64,000 nucleotides of DNA from contig CAVSIE010000002.1 in the NCBI GenBank assembly GCA_963728045.1, positions 1,364,001 to 1,428,000 of the forward strand, read 5' to 3'. This DNA comes from VRUE01 sp963728045. GTDB taxonomy: Bacteria; Actinomycetota; Thermoleophilia; Solirubrobacterales; 70-9. Position numbers and translations under genes: made by a program. Position 1 is the first letter of the stretch. Each line of letters starts with the position of its first letter. Positions 35,899 through 44,409 of the stretch are shown here, one piece after another. Under the pieces are notes generated by a model. It saw only the letters and a program-made list of their open reading frames with translations. It made no database searches and was not told the origin of the DNA.

Positions 35899-36543
35899 TT
35901 GACCGACTACGCCGACCAGCGGGCGAAGATGGTCGAGCGGCAGCTGCGCCGCCGCGGCATTGGCGACGAGCGGGTGCTGGCGGCGATGGGGGAGGTTCCG
36001 CGCGAGCGCTTCGTGCCCGAGCGCTACCGCCATCGCGCCTACTCTGACTCGGCGGTGCCGATCGGCGAGGCGCAGACGATCTCCCAGCCCTGGATCGTCG
36101 CCGCGATCTGCCAGGCGCTCGAGCTGAGCGGCGAGGAGCGGGTGCTTGAGATCGGCACCGGTTCGGGCTACTCGACCTGCGTGCTTGCCGGCCTGGCCGC
36201 CGAGGTGGTCAGCATCGAGCGGCACGAGTCGCTCGCTCGCTCTGCCCGGCAGGAGCTCGACTCGCTTGGGGTCGACAACGTCGAGGTGATCGTCGGCGAC
36301 GGCAGCCGCGGCCTGCCCGAGCAGGCGCCGTTTGAGGCGATCGCGGTCCACGCCACCGCCCCGGCGCCACCGGAGACCCTGCTCGGCCAGCTCGGCGAGG
36401 GGGGACGTCTCGTCGTCCCGATCGCGCTCGATTCCTTCGACCTGCTCTGCGTCTTCCAGCGCAAAGGCGACGAACTGCGTCGCGAGGAGATCGGCCCCTG
36501 CCGCTTCGTTCCCCTACTGGGCGAGGAGGGGTTCGCGGACTGA
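35899..36543 (+). CDS. pcm: Protein-L-isoaspartate O-methyltransferase
   Basis: Repairs isoaspartyl damage by SAM-dependent methylation. About 214 residues from the TTG at 35899 (LTDYADQRAKMVERQLRRRGI is the usual N-terminus of this family). RERFVPERYRHRAYSD and the active-site region IGEAQTISQPWIVA are present, with motif I LEIGTGSGYSTCVLA and VIVGDGSRGLP. A longer frame to 35701 is open, but it lacks family similarity. It follows the regulator by 121 bases. Confidence 0.88.
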   Translation: MTDYADQRAKMVERQLRRRGIGDERVLAAMGEVPRERFVPERYRHRAYSDSAVPIGEAQTISQPWIVAAICQALELSGEERVLEIGTGSGYSTCVLAGLAAEVVSIERHESLARSARQELDSLGVDNVEVIVGDGSRGLPEQAPFEAIAVHATAPAPPETLLGQLGEGGRLVVPIALDSFDLLCVFQRKGDELRREEIGPCRFVPLLGEEGFAD

Positions 36544-36556
36544 CGAGGAGGGCGGC

Positions 36557-38416
36557 TCAGCAGTCGTCCGGGCTCGGGTCGGCGCCGTCCTTGACGACCT
36601 CGTCGGCGCCTCCGCCGCACTGGATCGAGCGATCGCGCTGGCCGTCGGCGGCGTCGATGTAGTCGTTGCCGCCCTTGGCGATGAAGACGTCGGCGCCGAG
36701 GTGGCCGAGGAAGCTGTTCTCGCCGTTGTCGCCGATCAGGACGTCGGGGCCGTCGGAGCCCTCGAGGCTCTCGCTGTCGGCGGCGACCCGATCGGCGTTG
36801 CCGCAGCCGGCGGGCCCGCCGCTGCCGCCGAGCTCGACCCGGAGGTTGTCGCTCGAGCGTCCGTAGGAGACGGTGTCGTGACCGGGGCCGCCCTCGTAGG
36901 CGTGGCCCTGGCAGGTCGCTACCGAGGAGACGAGCAGGTCGTTGCCGGGCCCGCCGAAGAGGGTGTCGGCGCCAGGGTCGGCATAGAGCACATCGCCGCC
37001 CGCGCCGCCGGCCAGCGAGTCGTTGCCATTGTCCGGGCCGTTGTAGTTCTCGCCCGCCTCGAGCACGTCGTCGCCGGGGCCGCCGGCGAGGGTGTCGGAG
37101 CCGGCGTTGCCGTTGGCCCTGACCTTGACGCCGGCCGGGACGCTGCTGTCGATCGCGATGCTGTCGTTGCCGCCGCCGCCGGTGATCACGAGCAGGCTGG
37201 TCGCGACCGCGGTCGGGCACCCGACTGCGGTGCCGCCTCCTCCGCAGCCGTCGCCGGCGAAGGCGCCGCGCTCGTCGGAGACGGTCCAGCCGGAGCCGTC
37301 GAAGGCGATGCGGATCATGTTGGGGCTGGCATCGCCCTGCACGATCAGGCTGGCGCCGTCGAGCCCTTGGTTGAGGATCACCAGGGTGCCGGCTCCGGGC
37401 GGGTTGGCCTCGGGCCCGCAGGAGTGTGTGGAGGCAAATCCCTCGCACTCGTCGCTGCCGGCGCCACCGAAGGCTTGATCCGATCCGCCCGCGCCGTTCA
37501 GGTTGTCATCGCCGACCCCGCCGTCGAGCCGGTTGGTCCCGCCGTCGCCCGCGAGCTGGTCGGCCTGCGGTGAGCCGACCACGTCCTCGAAGCCCTGCAG
37601 GTCGTCGTGGCCGTCTCCCTTCGCCTGGCCGGAGCCGAGGCTGACGACGACGCCGCTGCGGGTGGCGCTCGCGTAGGAGACGATGTCCAGGGCGCCGGCG
37701 CCGCCGTCGAGGGTGTCCGTTCCGCTGTCGCCGCGGACGACGTCGCCGTCGCCGTCGCCGCCGCTGGCCGAGTCGATTCCCGTCCCGCCAAGGACGTGGT
37801 CGCTGTCGGGCCCGCCGTCGACGGTGGGGTCGTCGCCTGGCCCGCCGTCGACCAGGTCGTTGCCCGGCCCGCCGTGGAGCTGGTCGTTGCCCTTGTCGCC
37901 GGCGAGGTGGTCGTTGCCGCCGCCTCCATCGGCTTTGTCGCTGCCCTTGTCACCGCCAAGGAAGTCGTTGCCGGCCGCCCCGGTGAGCTTGTCAGGCCCC
38001 TTGGCGCCGAGCAGCGTGTCCTCGCCGGGGCCGCCGACGAGGCCGTCCTTGCCCTCGGCGCCGCTGAGGAGGTCGGCGCCGTCGTCGCCGCTGAGGTGGT
38101 CGGAGCCGCTGTCGCCGCCGAGAAAGTCGTTGCCGCCGTCGCCGTGCAGCGAGTCGAAGCCGCGGCCGCCGGCGATCCTGTCGTCGCCTGGGCCGCCGCA
38201 GATCGTGTCGTTGCCGTTCGGGCCGCCGCAGATGCGGTCGTTGCCGCCGCCGCCGTAGATCACGTCGCTCGCCCGCTTGCCGACGATCACGTCGTTGCCC
38301 GGCGTGCCGACGATCGTCGCGTGCTTGCCGTCGCAGCTGGCGGCGAGCGCGCCGCCTGTGAAGGCGACCAGGAGCAGCGCGGCGCCGCCGGCCAGAACCC
38401 CACCGAATCGGAGCAT
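36557..38416 (-). CDS. Secreted RTX-type calcium-binding repeat protein
   Basis: 619 residues from the ATG at 38416. Signal peptide (GGVLAGGAALLLVAFTGGALA), then an array of nonapeptide GGxGxDxLx repeats (more than 20, e.g. YGGGGNDRICGG, LSGDDGADLL, LVGGPGEDTLLGA) from about residue 40 to 300 and again at 480-600. Such repeats bind Ca2+ outside the cell and fold into beta rolls. The middle (about 330-430) is a different beta-rich domain with a Cys pair. No protease or lipase catalytic motif is visible, so a structural or adhesive surface role is likelier than a toxin. The G/C repeat structure produces many spurious overlapping frames. Confidence 0.85.
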   Translation of the reverse strand: MLRFGGVLAGGAALLLVAFTGGALAASCDGKHATIVGTPGNDVIVGKRASDVIYGGGGNDRICGGPNGNDTICGGPGDDRIAGGRGFDSLHGDGGNDFLGGDSGSDHLSGDDGADLLSGAEGKDGLVGGPGEDTLLGAKGPDKLTGAAGNDFLGGDKGSDKADGGGGNDHLAGDKGNDQLHGGPGNDLVDGGPGDDPTVDGGPDSDHVLGGTGIDSASGGDGDGDVVRGDSGTDTLDGGAGALDIVSYASATRSGVVVSLGSGQAKGDGHDDLQGFEDVVGSPQADQLAGDGGTNRLDGGVGDDNLNGAGGSDQAFGGAGSDECEGFASTHSCGPEANPPGAGTLVILNQGLDGASLIVQGDASPNMIRIAFDGSGWTVSDERGAFAGDGCGGGGTAVGCPTAVATSLLVITGGGGNDSIAIDSSVPAGVKVRANGNAGSDTLAGGPGDDVLEAGENYNGPDNGNDSLAGGAGGDVLYADPGADTLFGGPGNDLLVSSVATCQGHAYEGGPGHDTVSYGRSSDNLRVELGGSGGPAGCGNADRVAADSESLEGSDGPDVLIGDNGENSFLGHLGADVFIAKGGNDYIDAADGQRDRSIQCGGGADEVVKDGADPSPDDC

Positions 38417-38518
38417 GGATGTCGACTGTGGCCGCAGCACACCTCCCCAATCGACCGATTTGCCGATTTCTATACCTCCGCCTCCAACACGCGTCCGGTC
38501 AGATACGCTCGCTGCCGC

Positions 38519-38923
38519 ATGCGGGGCGGGATCTACGTTCTCAACTTCTACTCGCCGGTCTTCGTCGACCAGCTCAAGCGGGGCCGCAAGACGGCGACGA
38601 TCCGGCTCGGCGACAAGAGCGACAAGTACGAACGCGGCCAGGTCGTCTGGGTCACCGTCGGCTTCCGCCACAGCCCGCGGGAGAAGATCTTCACGGCGGT
38701 GATCGACGACGTCGAGGTGAAGAAGGTCGCCGACCTCTCGCCCCGCGACATCGAGCACGACAACCCCGAGTTCCGCCGCCTCGACGAGGAGATCAACTTC
38801 CTCGAGCAGATCTACGGGCGCGAGATCTCCACCGACGACATCGTCACCGTGATCCGCTTCTCGCAGATCGTCGAGCCGCCCGGACCCCACTTCGGCAACG
38901 GCGAGACTCCGCGTCACAACTAG
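38519..38923 (+). CDS. ASCH-domain protein
   Basis: 134 residues starting at the ATG at 38519. The ASCH fold, related to PUA RNA-binding domains, is indicated by YVLNFYSPVFVDQLKRGRKTATIRLG (the GxKxxTxR signature), a GQVVWVTVG strand, and EKIFTAVIDDVEVKKVADLSPRDIEHDNPEF. ASCH proteins bind or process RNA or modified nucleosides. It is divergent from the RTX gene and directly followed by an SRPBCC protein, with stop and next frame practically touching. Confidence 0.82.
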   Translation: MRGGIYVLNFYSPVFVDQLKRGRKTATIRLGDKSDKYERGQVVWVTVGFRHSPREKIFTAVIDDVEVKKVADLSPRDIEHDNPEFRRLDEEINFLEQIYGREISTDDIVTVIRFSQIVEPPGPHFGNGETPRHN

Positions 38924-38925
38924 GG

Positions 38926-39417
38926 CTGAGGCGGGGCCGACCGATCGCCGACTACGCCTTCCTCACCACCTGGCTGCTCGAGTCGCCGCGCCAGCCGGTC
39001 TGGGAAGCGATCTACGACCAGGAGCGCTGGCCCCAGTGGTGGCGCGGGGTCGAGGAGGCCGAGGAAGTCAGGGCGGGCGAGGACGGCGGTGTCGGGACCG
39101 TTTCGCGGATGGTCTGGAAGAGCCTGCTGCCCTACCGGGTCGAGTTCGAGGTGACGACGACGCGGATCGAGCGCCCCTACCTGCTCGAGGCAGACGCGGT
39201 CGGCGAGCTGACCGGGGTCGGCCGCTGGCGCCTCTTCGAGCGCGACGGGGTCACCGCGGTCCTCTACGAGTGGAACGTCGCCACGACCACGACCTGGATG
39301 AACCTGCTCGCGCCGGTGGCGCGTCCCGTCTTCGAGTGGAACCACGATTGGGTGATGAAGCGCGGCGGCGAGGGGATTGCCGAGCTGCTCGGCTGCCGGC
39401 TGCTCGCCAGCCACTGA
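38926..39417 (+). CDS. SRPBCC/polyketide-cyclase-like protein, unclear start
   Basis: About 164 residues of the START/Bet v1-like fold, which binds hydrophobic ligands: DYAFLTTWLLESPRQPVWEAIYDQERWPQWWRGVEEAEEV is the canonical N-terminus, with WNHDWVMKRGGEGIAELLG as the C-terminal helix. No ATG, GTG or TTG lies between the upstream stop and the first conserved residues; a CTG at 38926 is the only near-cognate choice, unless translation starts much further up in the same frame. Function unknown; coupling with the ASCH gene is likely. Confidence 0.72.
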   Translation: MRRGRPIADYAFLTTWLLESPRQPVWEAIYDQERWPQWWRGVEEAEEVRAGEDGGVGTVSRMVWKSLLPYRVEFEVTTTRIERPYLLEADAVGELTGVGRWRLFERDGVTAVLYEWNVATTTTWMNLLAPVARPVFEWNHDWVMKRGGEGIAELLGCRLLASH

Positions 39418-39433
39418 GCCGCTATCTTTCTCT

Positions 39434-39459
39434 TTGGCACTCGCCGTATAGAGTGCCAA
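39434..39459 (+). promoter_or_regulatory. CIRCE operator for HrcA
   Basis: TTGGCACTC, 8 bases, GAGTGCCAA: a perfect 9-bp inverted repeat 88 bases upstream of groES. It differs from the consensus TTAGCACTC-N9-GAGTGCTAA by a matched A-T to G-C change on both arms and by one base less in the spacer. HrcA repression of groES-groEL is therefore expected. Confidence 0.88.
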
Positions 39460-39546
39460 GCGCCCCATGAGGCGTCCCAAAGTCAGCCTCTGAGCGCAAT
39501 TCCGACCTTTACCAGCAAATCACTGACCGATAACGGAGGTTCACGG

Positions 39547-39837
39547 ATGAAGCTGAAGCCCCTCGGGGACCGGCTGATCGTCAAGCCGATCGAGGAGGAG
39601 GAGACGACCGCGAGCGGCATCGTCCTCCCCGACACGGCAAAAGAGAAGCCGCAGAAGGGCAAGGTCGTCGCCGTCGGCGATGGCAAGTGGGACGAGGATG
39701 GCGAGAAGCGCATCCCGCTCGACGTCGCGGAGGGGGACGAGGTCCTCTACTCCAAATACGGCGGCACCGAGGTGACCGTCGAAGACGAGGAACTGCTCGT
39801 GCTGCGCGAGTCGGACGTGCTCGCCAAGCTCGCCTGA
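39547..39837 (+). CDS. groES: Co-chaperonin GroES
   Basis: 96 residues, normal size. LKPLGDRLIVKPIEEEETTASGIVLPDTAKEKPQKGKVVAVG includes the mobile loop that docks on GroEL; the C-terminus has VLYSKYGGTEVTVEDEELLVLRESD. ATG at 39547 with ACGGAGG upstream. It is under the CIRCE element and 44 bases ahead of groEL. Confidence 0.97.
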   Translation: MKLKPLGDRLIVKPIEEEETTASGIVLPDTAKEKPQKGKVVAVGDGKWDEDGEKRIPLDVAEGDEVLYSKYGGTEVTVEDEELLVLRESDVLAKLA

Positions 39838-39881
39838 CAGCCCGCAAGAAGATTTAGAAAGACCAAGGAGGACAGGATCAG

Positions 39882-41522
39882 ATGGCTCATAAGGAGCTGA
39901 AGTACCAGGAGGAGGCAAGGGGGGCCCTGCAGGCCGGCGTCGACGCCGTTGCCAACGCAGTCAAGGTCACCCTCGGCCCGAAGGGTCGCTACGTCGTGCT
40001 CGACAAGAAGTTCGGGGCGCCGACGATCACGAACGACGGCGTCACGATCGCCCGCGAGATCGAGGTCGAGGACGTCTTCGAGAACCAGGGCGCCCAGCTG
40101 GTCCGCGAGGTCGCCACGGCGACCAACGACGTGGCCGGAGACGGCACCACGACCGCGACCCTGCTGGCGCAGATCATCGTCCGCCAGGGCCTCAAGAACG
40201 TCGCCGCCGGCGCCAACCCGCTGGCCCTGCGGCGCGGGATCGAGAAGGCCGTCGACGAGGTCGTCGAGGAGCTGCGCGAGAAGCAGTCGAAGGAGGTCGC
40301 GGGCAAGGAGCAGATCGCCCGCGTCGCCGCCATCTCCGCCGCCGACGACGAGATCGGCAACGTCATCGCCGACGCGATCGAGAAGGTCGGCAAGGACGGC
40401 GTCGTCAACGTCGAGGAGGGCCAGACCTTCGGCATGGAGCTGGAGTTCACCGAGGGGATGCAGTTCGACAAGGGCTACATCTCCCCGTACATGGTCACCG
40501 ACCAGGACCGCATGGAGGCGGTGCTGGAGGACCCCTACATCCTCATCGCCAACCAGAAGATCGGCTCGGTGCGCGACATCCTGCCGGTGCTGGAGCAGGT
40601 GATGCAGGGTGGCAAGCCGCTGCTGATCGTCGCCGAGGACGTCGAGGGCGAGTGTCTCGCGACGCTCGTCGTCAACAAGCTCCGCGGCACCTTCACCGGC
40701 GTCGCCGTGAAGGCTCCGGGCTTCGGCGACCGCCGCAAGCGGATGCTCGAGGACATCGCGATCCTCACCGGCGGCGAGGTGATCACCGAGGAGATGGGCC
40801 TGAAGCTGGAGAACACCCAGATCGACCAGCTCGGCAAGGCCCGTCGCGTCGTCGTCTCCAAGGACACGACGACGATCATCGACGGCGGCGGCGAGGGCGA
40901 TGCGATCAAGGGCCGGATCAACCAGATCAAGCAGGAGATCGAGAACACCGACTCCGAATTCGACCGCGAAAAGCTCCAGGAGCGGCTGGCAAAGCTGGCC
41001 GGGGGCGTCGCGGTGGTCAAGGTCGGCGCCGCCACCGAGACCGAGATGAAGGAGAAGAAGCACCGCGTCGAGGACGCCCTGCAGGCGACCCGGGCGGCGC
41101 TCGAGGAGGGCGTCGTCCCCGGAGGGGGCGTGGCCCTGCTCAACGCCCAGTCCGGTCTCGACCCGGAGAAGATCGGCGACGCCGACGAACAGACCGGTGC
41201 CCGGATCGTCCACCGCGCTCTCGAGGAGCCGGTGCGCCAGATCGCCGAGAACTCCGGCCTGGAGGGCTCGGTCGTCGTCAACAAGGTCCGTGACCTGAAG
41301 CCCGGCGAAGGGCTGAACGCGGCCGACGGCGAGTACGGCGACCTGATCAAGGCCGGCGTCATCGACCCGACGATGGTGACGCGCTCGGCGCTGCAGAATG
41401 CGGCCTCGATCGCCAAGAACATCCTCGTCACCGAGGCGATCGTCGCCGAACCGCCGGAGAAGGACGGCGCCGGCGGCGGAATGCCCGGCGGTGGCATGCC
41501 GGACATGGGCGGCATGATGTAG
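39882..41522 (+). CDS. groEL: Chaperonin GroEL
   Basis: 546 residues, full length. ATP-binding features VTLGPKGRYVVLDKK, AGDGTTTATLLAQ and the catalytic Asp region; the apical domain and the signature AAVEEG-equivalent RAALEEGVVPGGGVAL are present. The C-terminus is a Gly/Met-rich tail (GGGMPGGGMPDMGGMM), as in chaperonins that fold general clients, not the His-rich tail of actinobacterial GroEL1. An AAGGAGG site precedes the ATG. Ends with a strong terminator. Confidence 0.98.
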   Translation: MAHKELKYQEEARGALQAGVDAVANAVKVTLGPKGRYVVLDKKFGAPTITNDGVTIAREIEVEDVFENQGAQLVREVATATNDVAGDGTTTATLLAQIIVRQGLKNVAAGANPLALRRGIEKAVDEVVEELREKQSKEVAGKEQIARVAAISAADDEIGNVIADAIEKVGKDGVVNVEEGQTFGMELEFTEGMQFDKGYISPYMVTDQDRMEAVLEDPYILIANQKIGSVRDILPVLEQVMQGGKPLLIVAEDVEGECLATLVVNKLRGTFTGVAVKAPGFGDRRKRMLEDIAILTGGEVITEEMGLKLENTQIDQLGKARRVVVSKDTTTIIDGGGEGDAIKGRINQIKQEIENTDSEFDREKLQERLAKLAGGVAVVKVGAATETEMKEKKHRVEDALQATRAALEEGVVPGGGVALLNAQSGLDPEKIGDADEQTGARIVHRALEEPVRQIAENSGLEGSVVVNKVRDLKPGEGLNAADGEYGDLIKAGVIDPTMVTRSALQNAASIAKNILVTEAIVAEPPEKDGAGGGMPGGGMPDMGGMM

Positions 41523-41568
41523 TCACGCCCATCCAGGCGTATGCTCGCCTCAACAGGCGAGTGACTTC

Positions 41569-41604
41569 GAGAGGGGCCCGGCGAAAGCCGGGCCCCTCTC
41601 TTTT
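41569..41604 (+). terminator. Intrinsic terminator after groEL
   Basis: A 14-bp perfect stem (GAGAGGGGCCCGGC/GCCGGGCCCCTCTC) with a GAAA tetraloop followed by TTTT. It lies 47 bases after the groEL stop and immediately before the end of the convergent gene, so it may serve both directions. Confidence 0.92.
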
Positions 41605-41608
41605 ACGG

Positions 41609-42706
41609 CTACCGCAGAGCCACTTTTTTGGGCGGCGGCGGGGGCAACGGCGGCAGGAGGCCGGCGTTGTATTCGGCGTACTGGAGGAAGCTTTCGCGCC
41701 GGACCTTGAGCCGCAGCGTGTTCATCGTGCGCGGGTAGAGGCGGATGTCGTAGGGGTTCCCGGTCGTGCCGAAGCCGTTGTAGTAGACGAGCATCCGCAC
41801 CCGTGGGCGTTTCACCGTCCAGGCGACCAGCTGCTTGACGAAGCGCGGGTCGTCTTTGCCGGAGACGGCCCACTCGGTGATCGCGATCGGCTTGCTCCGC
41901 CACTGGACGCCTTTGAGGAAGCGGTTGAGGTCTTTCCAGACCGGATATTCGGAGTAGAAGTCGGTGCCCGCCCAGTCGACCCAGCGCGCGCCCGGCCAGT
42001 AGTTGCCCGGGAAGTTGCCCTTGACTCGCGGCGAGCCGCCGGGCAGTGGGCTCCAGATCATGCTCACCGGCGCTGCCGGCAGGCTGGTCGGCGGCGGTCC
42101 TTTGGTCCGGTTGACGGGCGGCAGCCCGATTTCGGCCAGGGTGGCGTTGATCTGTTCGAGGGTGCCGCCGCCGCGCACTATCGCGGCGATGCGGCGGAAC
42201 GCTTGCTTGTACCAGCCGGTCGTGTGTTCGCCGCCCTTTGGCGCCCCTTCGCAGTTGACCGCGGACCAGGCGTTGAGGCAGCGGTTGGGCTCGCCCAGCG
42301 GCCTGATGTAGGCGGGCAGGCCGCGTTTGAAGAAGAAGTCGTTGAGCTGGAGCAGGTAGTTGTCGCCGGCGCCGAGGGCGATCTGCTGCGGGGTGATCAG
42401 CTCGGCCAGCGTCTGGTCGTCGGCGGTCGAGATGTGCAGGATCGGCCGCGTCGCCGTTTCGCGCCAGCGTTCGTATGCCGCGTTGAGGCTGTTGCCCCAC
42501 GGGTGGAAGGTCGAGAGCAGCGCCGGGTGCTTGCCGCCGAGCAGTTCGGTGAATTCATTGAACTCCTGTGTCGTCCCGCGGTCGCTGACGCCGAAGAAGA
42601 CGTTCGGCTTGGGCGGCGCCAGGCTCAGCCCCTGCGCCTGTCCCGGCGCGCCGGCGAGCAGCGCGATCGCGAGCAGCGCGATCCGGCTACGACTCGGCGA
42701 GAACAT
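41609..42706 (-). CDS. Secreted glycoside-hydrolase-like protein (GH26/clan GH-A)
   Basis: 365 residues with an N-terminal signal peptide (IALLAIALLAGAPGQAQG). It has FFGVSDRG, a strand with HPWG, then IRPLGEPNRCLNAWSA with a candidate acid/base Glu and KPIAITEWAVSG with a candidate nucleophile Glu, the order expected of a GH26 mannanase-type barrel. WAGTDFYSEYP lies between them. A Pro-rich, basic C-terminus (LPPPPPKKVALR) may bind the wall. It overlaps the end of the epimerase-like gene upstream by 20 bases. The substrate is unknown. Confidence 0.78.
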   Translation of the reverse strand: MFSPSRSRIALLAIALLAGAPGQAQGLSLAPPKPNVFFGVSDRGTTQEFNEFTELLGGKHPALLSTFHPWGNSLNAAYERWRETATRPILHISTADDQTLAELITPQQIALGAGDNYLLQLNDFFFKRGLPAYIRPLGEPNRCLNAWSAVNCEGAPKGGEHTTGWYKQAFRRIAAIVRGGGTLEQINATLAEIGLPPVNRTKGPPPTSLPAAPVSMIWSPLPGGSPRVKGNFPGNYWPGARWVDWAGTDFYSEYPVWKDLNRFLKGVQWRSKPIAITEWAVSGKDDPRFVKQLVAWTVKRPRVRMLVYYNGFGTTGNPYDIRLYPRTMNTLRLKVRRESFLQYAEYNAGLLPPLPPPPPKKVALR

Positions 42707-43580
42707 CGCCCATCCTTCGCGGCATCACCCCGAGGTCCTCGGCGTCTGCGGTCCCGCGCTCACTCAACATCGCCACCTCCATCAGCTCGGCCTCCTCCCA
42801 AGTAGCGAACACGGCCTCGCCGAAGATGGAGCGGAGTCCGATCAATCCGGAGCGGACGAGCGGAAGCGGCAGGTGGACGAGCGGCCGCGGCCGTCCGGCG
42901 ACGCGGCTGACCAGGTCCGACATCTCGTCGTAGCTGAGCGTCTCGGGCCCGGCCAGCTCGTAGCGGTCGCGCCCGTCGCGGTCGAGGGCGGCGACCACGC
43001 AGCGGGCGGCGTCAGCCGCCCAGATCGGCTGGAAGCAGGCCTGGCCTTCGCCTGAGACCGGCATCACCGGCAGGAATGAGAAGCGCCTCAGCAGCGTCAC
43101 CCAGGGGTCGCTGTGGTCGTAGACGACCGAAGGGGCGAAGACCGTCGTCTCCAGGGCCGAGGAGCGGACGGCCTGCTCGGCCAGCCACTTGGCGCGGAAG
43201 AAGCGAGTGCGCTGGGTGGCGGAAGCATTGAGGGCGCTGAAGAAGACGAAGCGCTTGACGCCGCTGCGCTCGGCGGCGCGCAGCAGGCGCACGGTCGCCA
43301 GGCCGTTCAGCTCCTCGATCCGGTGTGGAGGCTGGTCGCGGATCGTCGCCGCCAGGTGGATCACGGTGTCGACGCCGCGCAGCGCCTGCCGCACCAGGTA
43401 GGGATCCGACATCTCGCCAAGGTCGCCGAGCGCGATTTGCACGTCGACACGCCGCTCGCCCAGCCGCCGCGGCTCGCGGACCAGGCAGCGCACGCCTTCG
43501 CCGCGGTCCAGCAGCAACGGCAGCAGCCGTGAACCGATGCTTCCAGTTGCCCCTGTCAGCAGCAGCATCGCCTCCATCAT
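42687..43580 (-). CDS. NmrA/NDUFA9-like NAD(P)-binding epimerase family protein
   Basis: 297 residues from the ATG at 43580. Rossmann motif LLTGATGSIGSRLLPLL, then LVREPRRLG, GDLGEMSD, VIHLAATIRDQ and FVFFSALNAS with an atypical catalytic site lacking the Tyr-x3-Lys motif (FRAKWLAEQAV). This matches the atypical SDR group that includes NDUFA9 and sugar-nucleotide-binding regulators. Coupled with the downstream secreted hydrolase. Substrate not predictable. Confidence 0.82.
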   Translation of the reverse strand: MMEAMLLLTGATGSIGSRLLPLLLDRGEGVRCLVREPRRLGERRVDVQIALGDLGEMSDPYLVRQALRGVDTVIHLAATIRDQPPHRIEELNGLATVRLLRAAERSGVKRFVFFSALNASATQRTRFFRAKWLAEQAVRSSALETTVFAPSVVYDHSDPWVTLLRRFSFLPVMPVSGEGQACFQPIWAADAARCVVAALDRDGRDRYELAGPETLSYDEMSDLVSRVAGRPRPLVHLPLPLVRSGLIGLRSIFGEAVFATWEEAELMEVAMLSERGTADAEDLGVMPRRMGDVLAES

Positions 43581-43653
43581 CTCTAAAATGGGCGCTCGCG
43601 CTTGGCCGGGCCCCCCGGCGGGCACCCGGAAAACGATCTAGGAGAAGCCTCGA

Positions 43654-43926
43654 ATGACCTACGTCATCGCCGAGCCCTGCATCGGCACCAAGGACAACTC
43701 GTGCGTCGAGGTCTGTCCCGTCGATTGCATCCATCCGACCCCGGACGAGCCCGACTACGACTCGGTCGAGATGCTCTACATCGATCCCGACGAGTGCATC
43801 GACTGCGACGCCTGCGTCGAGGCCTGCCCGGTCGACGCCTGCTTCGCCGAGGACCAGCTCCCGGCCGAGTGGGCCAAATACGCCGAGATCAACGCCGAGT
43901 ACTACAAGAGCAAGGCTTCGGCGTAA
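43654..43926 (+). CDS. fdxA: 7Fe ferredoxin FdxA
   Basis: 90 residues beginning TYVIAEPCIGTKDNSC. Cys 9, 17, 21 and 25 and the second set CIDCDACVEACP (48, 51, 54, 58) fit one [3Fe-4S] and one [4Fe-4S] cluster. It carries electrons for soluble redox enzymes. Shorter than mycobacterial FdxA by about 20 residues at the C-terminus, which is usual outside that genus. AGGAGAAG ribosome-binding site before the ATG. Last core gene before the accessory island. Confidence 0.92.
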   Translation: MTYVIAEPCIGTKDNSCVEVCPVDCIHPTPDEPDYDSVEMLYIDPDECIDCDACVEACPVDACFAEDQLPAEWAKYAEINAEYYKSKASA

Positions 43927-44388
43927 TTGTTTTCCGCTTGCTCTAGCGGTTTGCGAGCAAGCACCGGCCTTAGCTTCTCGTCGTAACCGGCGACCGCCTG
44001 CTCGCTCATCAGCGCTCTATCCAGCGGGTATCGATCAACTCGACATGCGGGCGGTCGGGGACGTCAAGACCGAGCTGGGGAGAGGCCGAGCGATCCGCCG
44101 AAACGGAAAGCGTGGGATCGCGGCGTCTCGCAGATCGAGCGCTGCCGGCAGGAGAACGGCGTCAAGGACCCGAGCCACGCGTTTGGCGCGGAGGCCAAAC
44201 AAGGAGTCAAGCGAGAGCGCGCCAGGAGGCGGCGCGGCGGCGGCTCCTTGAAGGCTCAGCGAGCCCTTGGCCTCGGGCAGCACGCGACGAGAGAGCGCGA
44301 TCTCGGTTGGGATCTGGAGATTGGTCGGTAGGGCGTGCGCCTAAGTAGACCTTTCCTTATTGATAAAATTCTCTAGAGTATTGGAGCT
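43927..44388. other. Intergenic left border of the accessory island
   Basis: About 460 bases with no convincing gene. A weak inverted repeat GCTTGCT/AGCAAGC (43936-43962) follows fdxA. Open frames at 44035-44283 (minus) and 44045-44251 or 44112-44348 (plus) have no ribosome-binding site or recognisable product and may be remnants. From about 44345 the base composition drops sharply to AT-rich (TTATTGATAAAATTC), with CTCTAGAG palindrome at 44371, probably the promoter of the adenylating-enzyme operon. Confidence 0.5.
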
Positions 44389-44409
44389 ATGGCGGGTAGC
44401 TGCGGATGA
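44389..44409 (+). CDS. Six-codon ORF overlapping the E1-like gene (candidate minimal peptide or coupling uORF)
   Basis: ATG GCG GGT AGC TGC GGA TGA encodes MAGSCG; its last GGATGA overlaps the ATG of the E1-like gene. A GGAG lies upstream but only two bases away, a poor spacing. MccB-type enzymes act on products of similarly tiny genes just upstream (the 7-codon mccA), which makes the coincidence worth noting, but the peptide does not end in Asn as mccA peptides do. It could equally be a chance frame or a translational-coupling element. Confidence 0.3.
   Translation: MAGSCG

Noticed and set aside
36600..38300. Regularly spaced short repeats resembling a CRISPR array.
   Set aside because: They are the DNA of the GGxGxD calcium-binding repeats in a single reading frame; there are no unique spacers and no cas genes.
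44035..44348. Open frames of 68-82 codons on both strands left of the adenylating-enzyme gene.
   Set aside because: They have no ribosome-binding site, no recognisable domain and overlap one another; listed only as an intergenic region.
44389..44409. Calling the six-codon ORF a microcin C precursor.
   Set aside because: Known MccB substrates end in Asn, and no microcin exporter or MccE/F-type gene is present; kept only as a low-confidence candidate.
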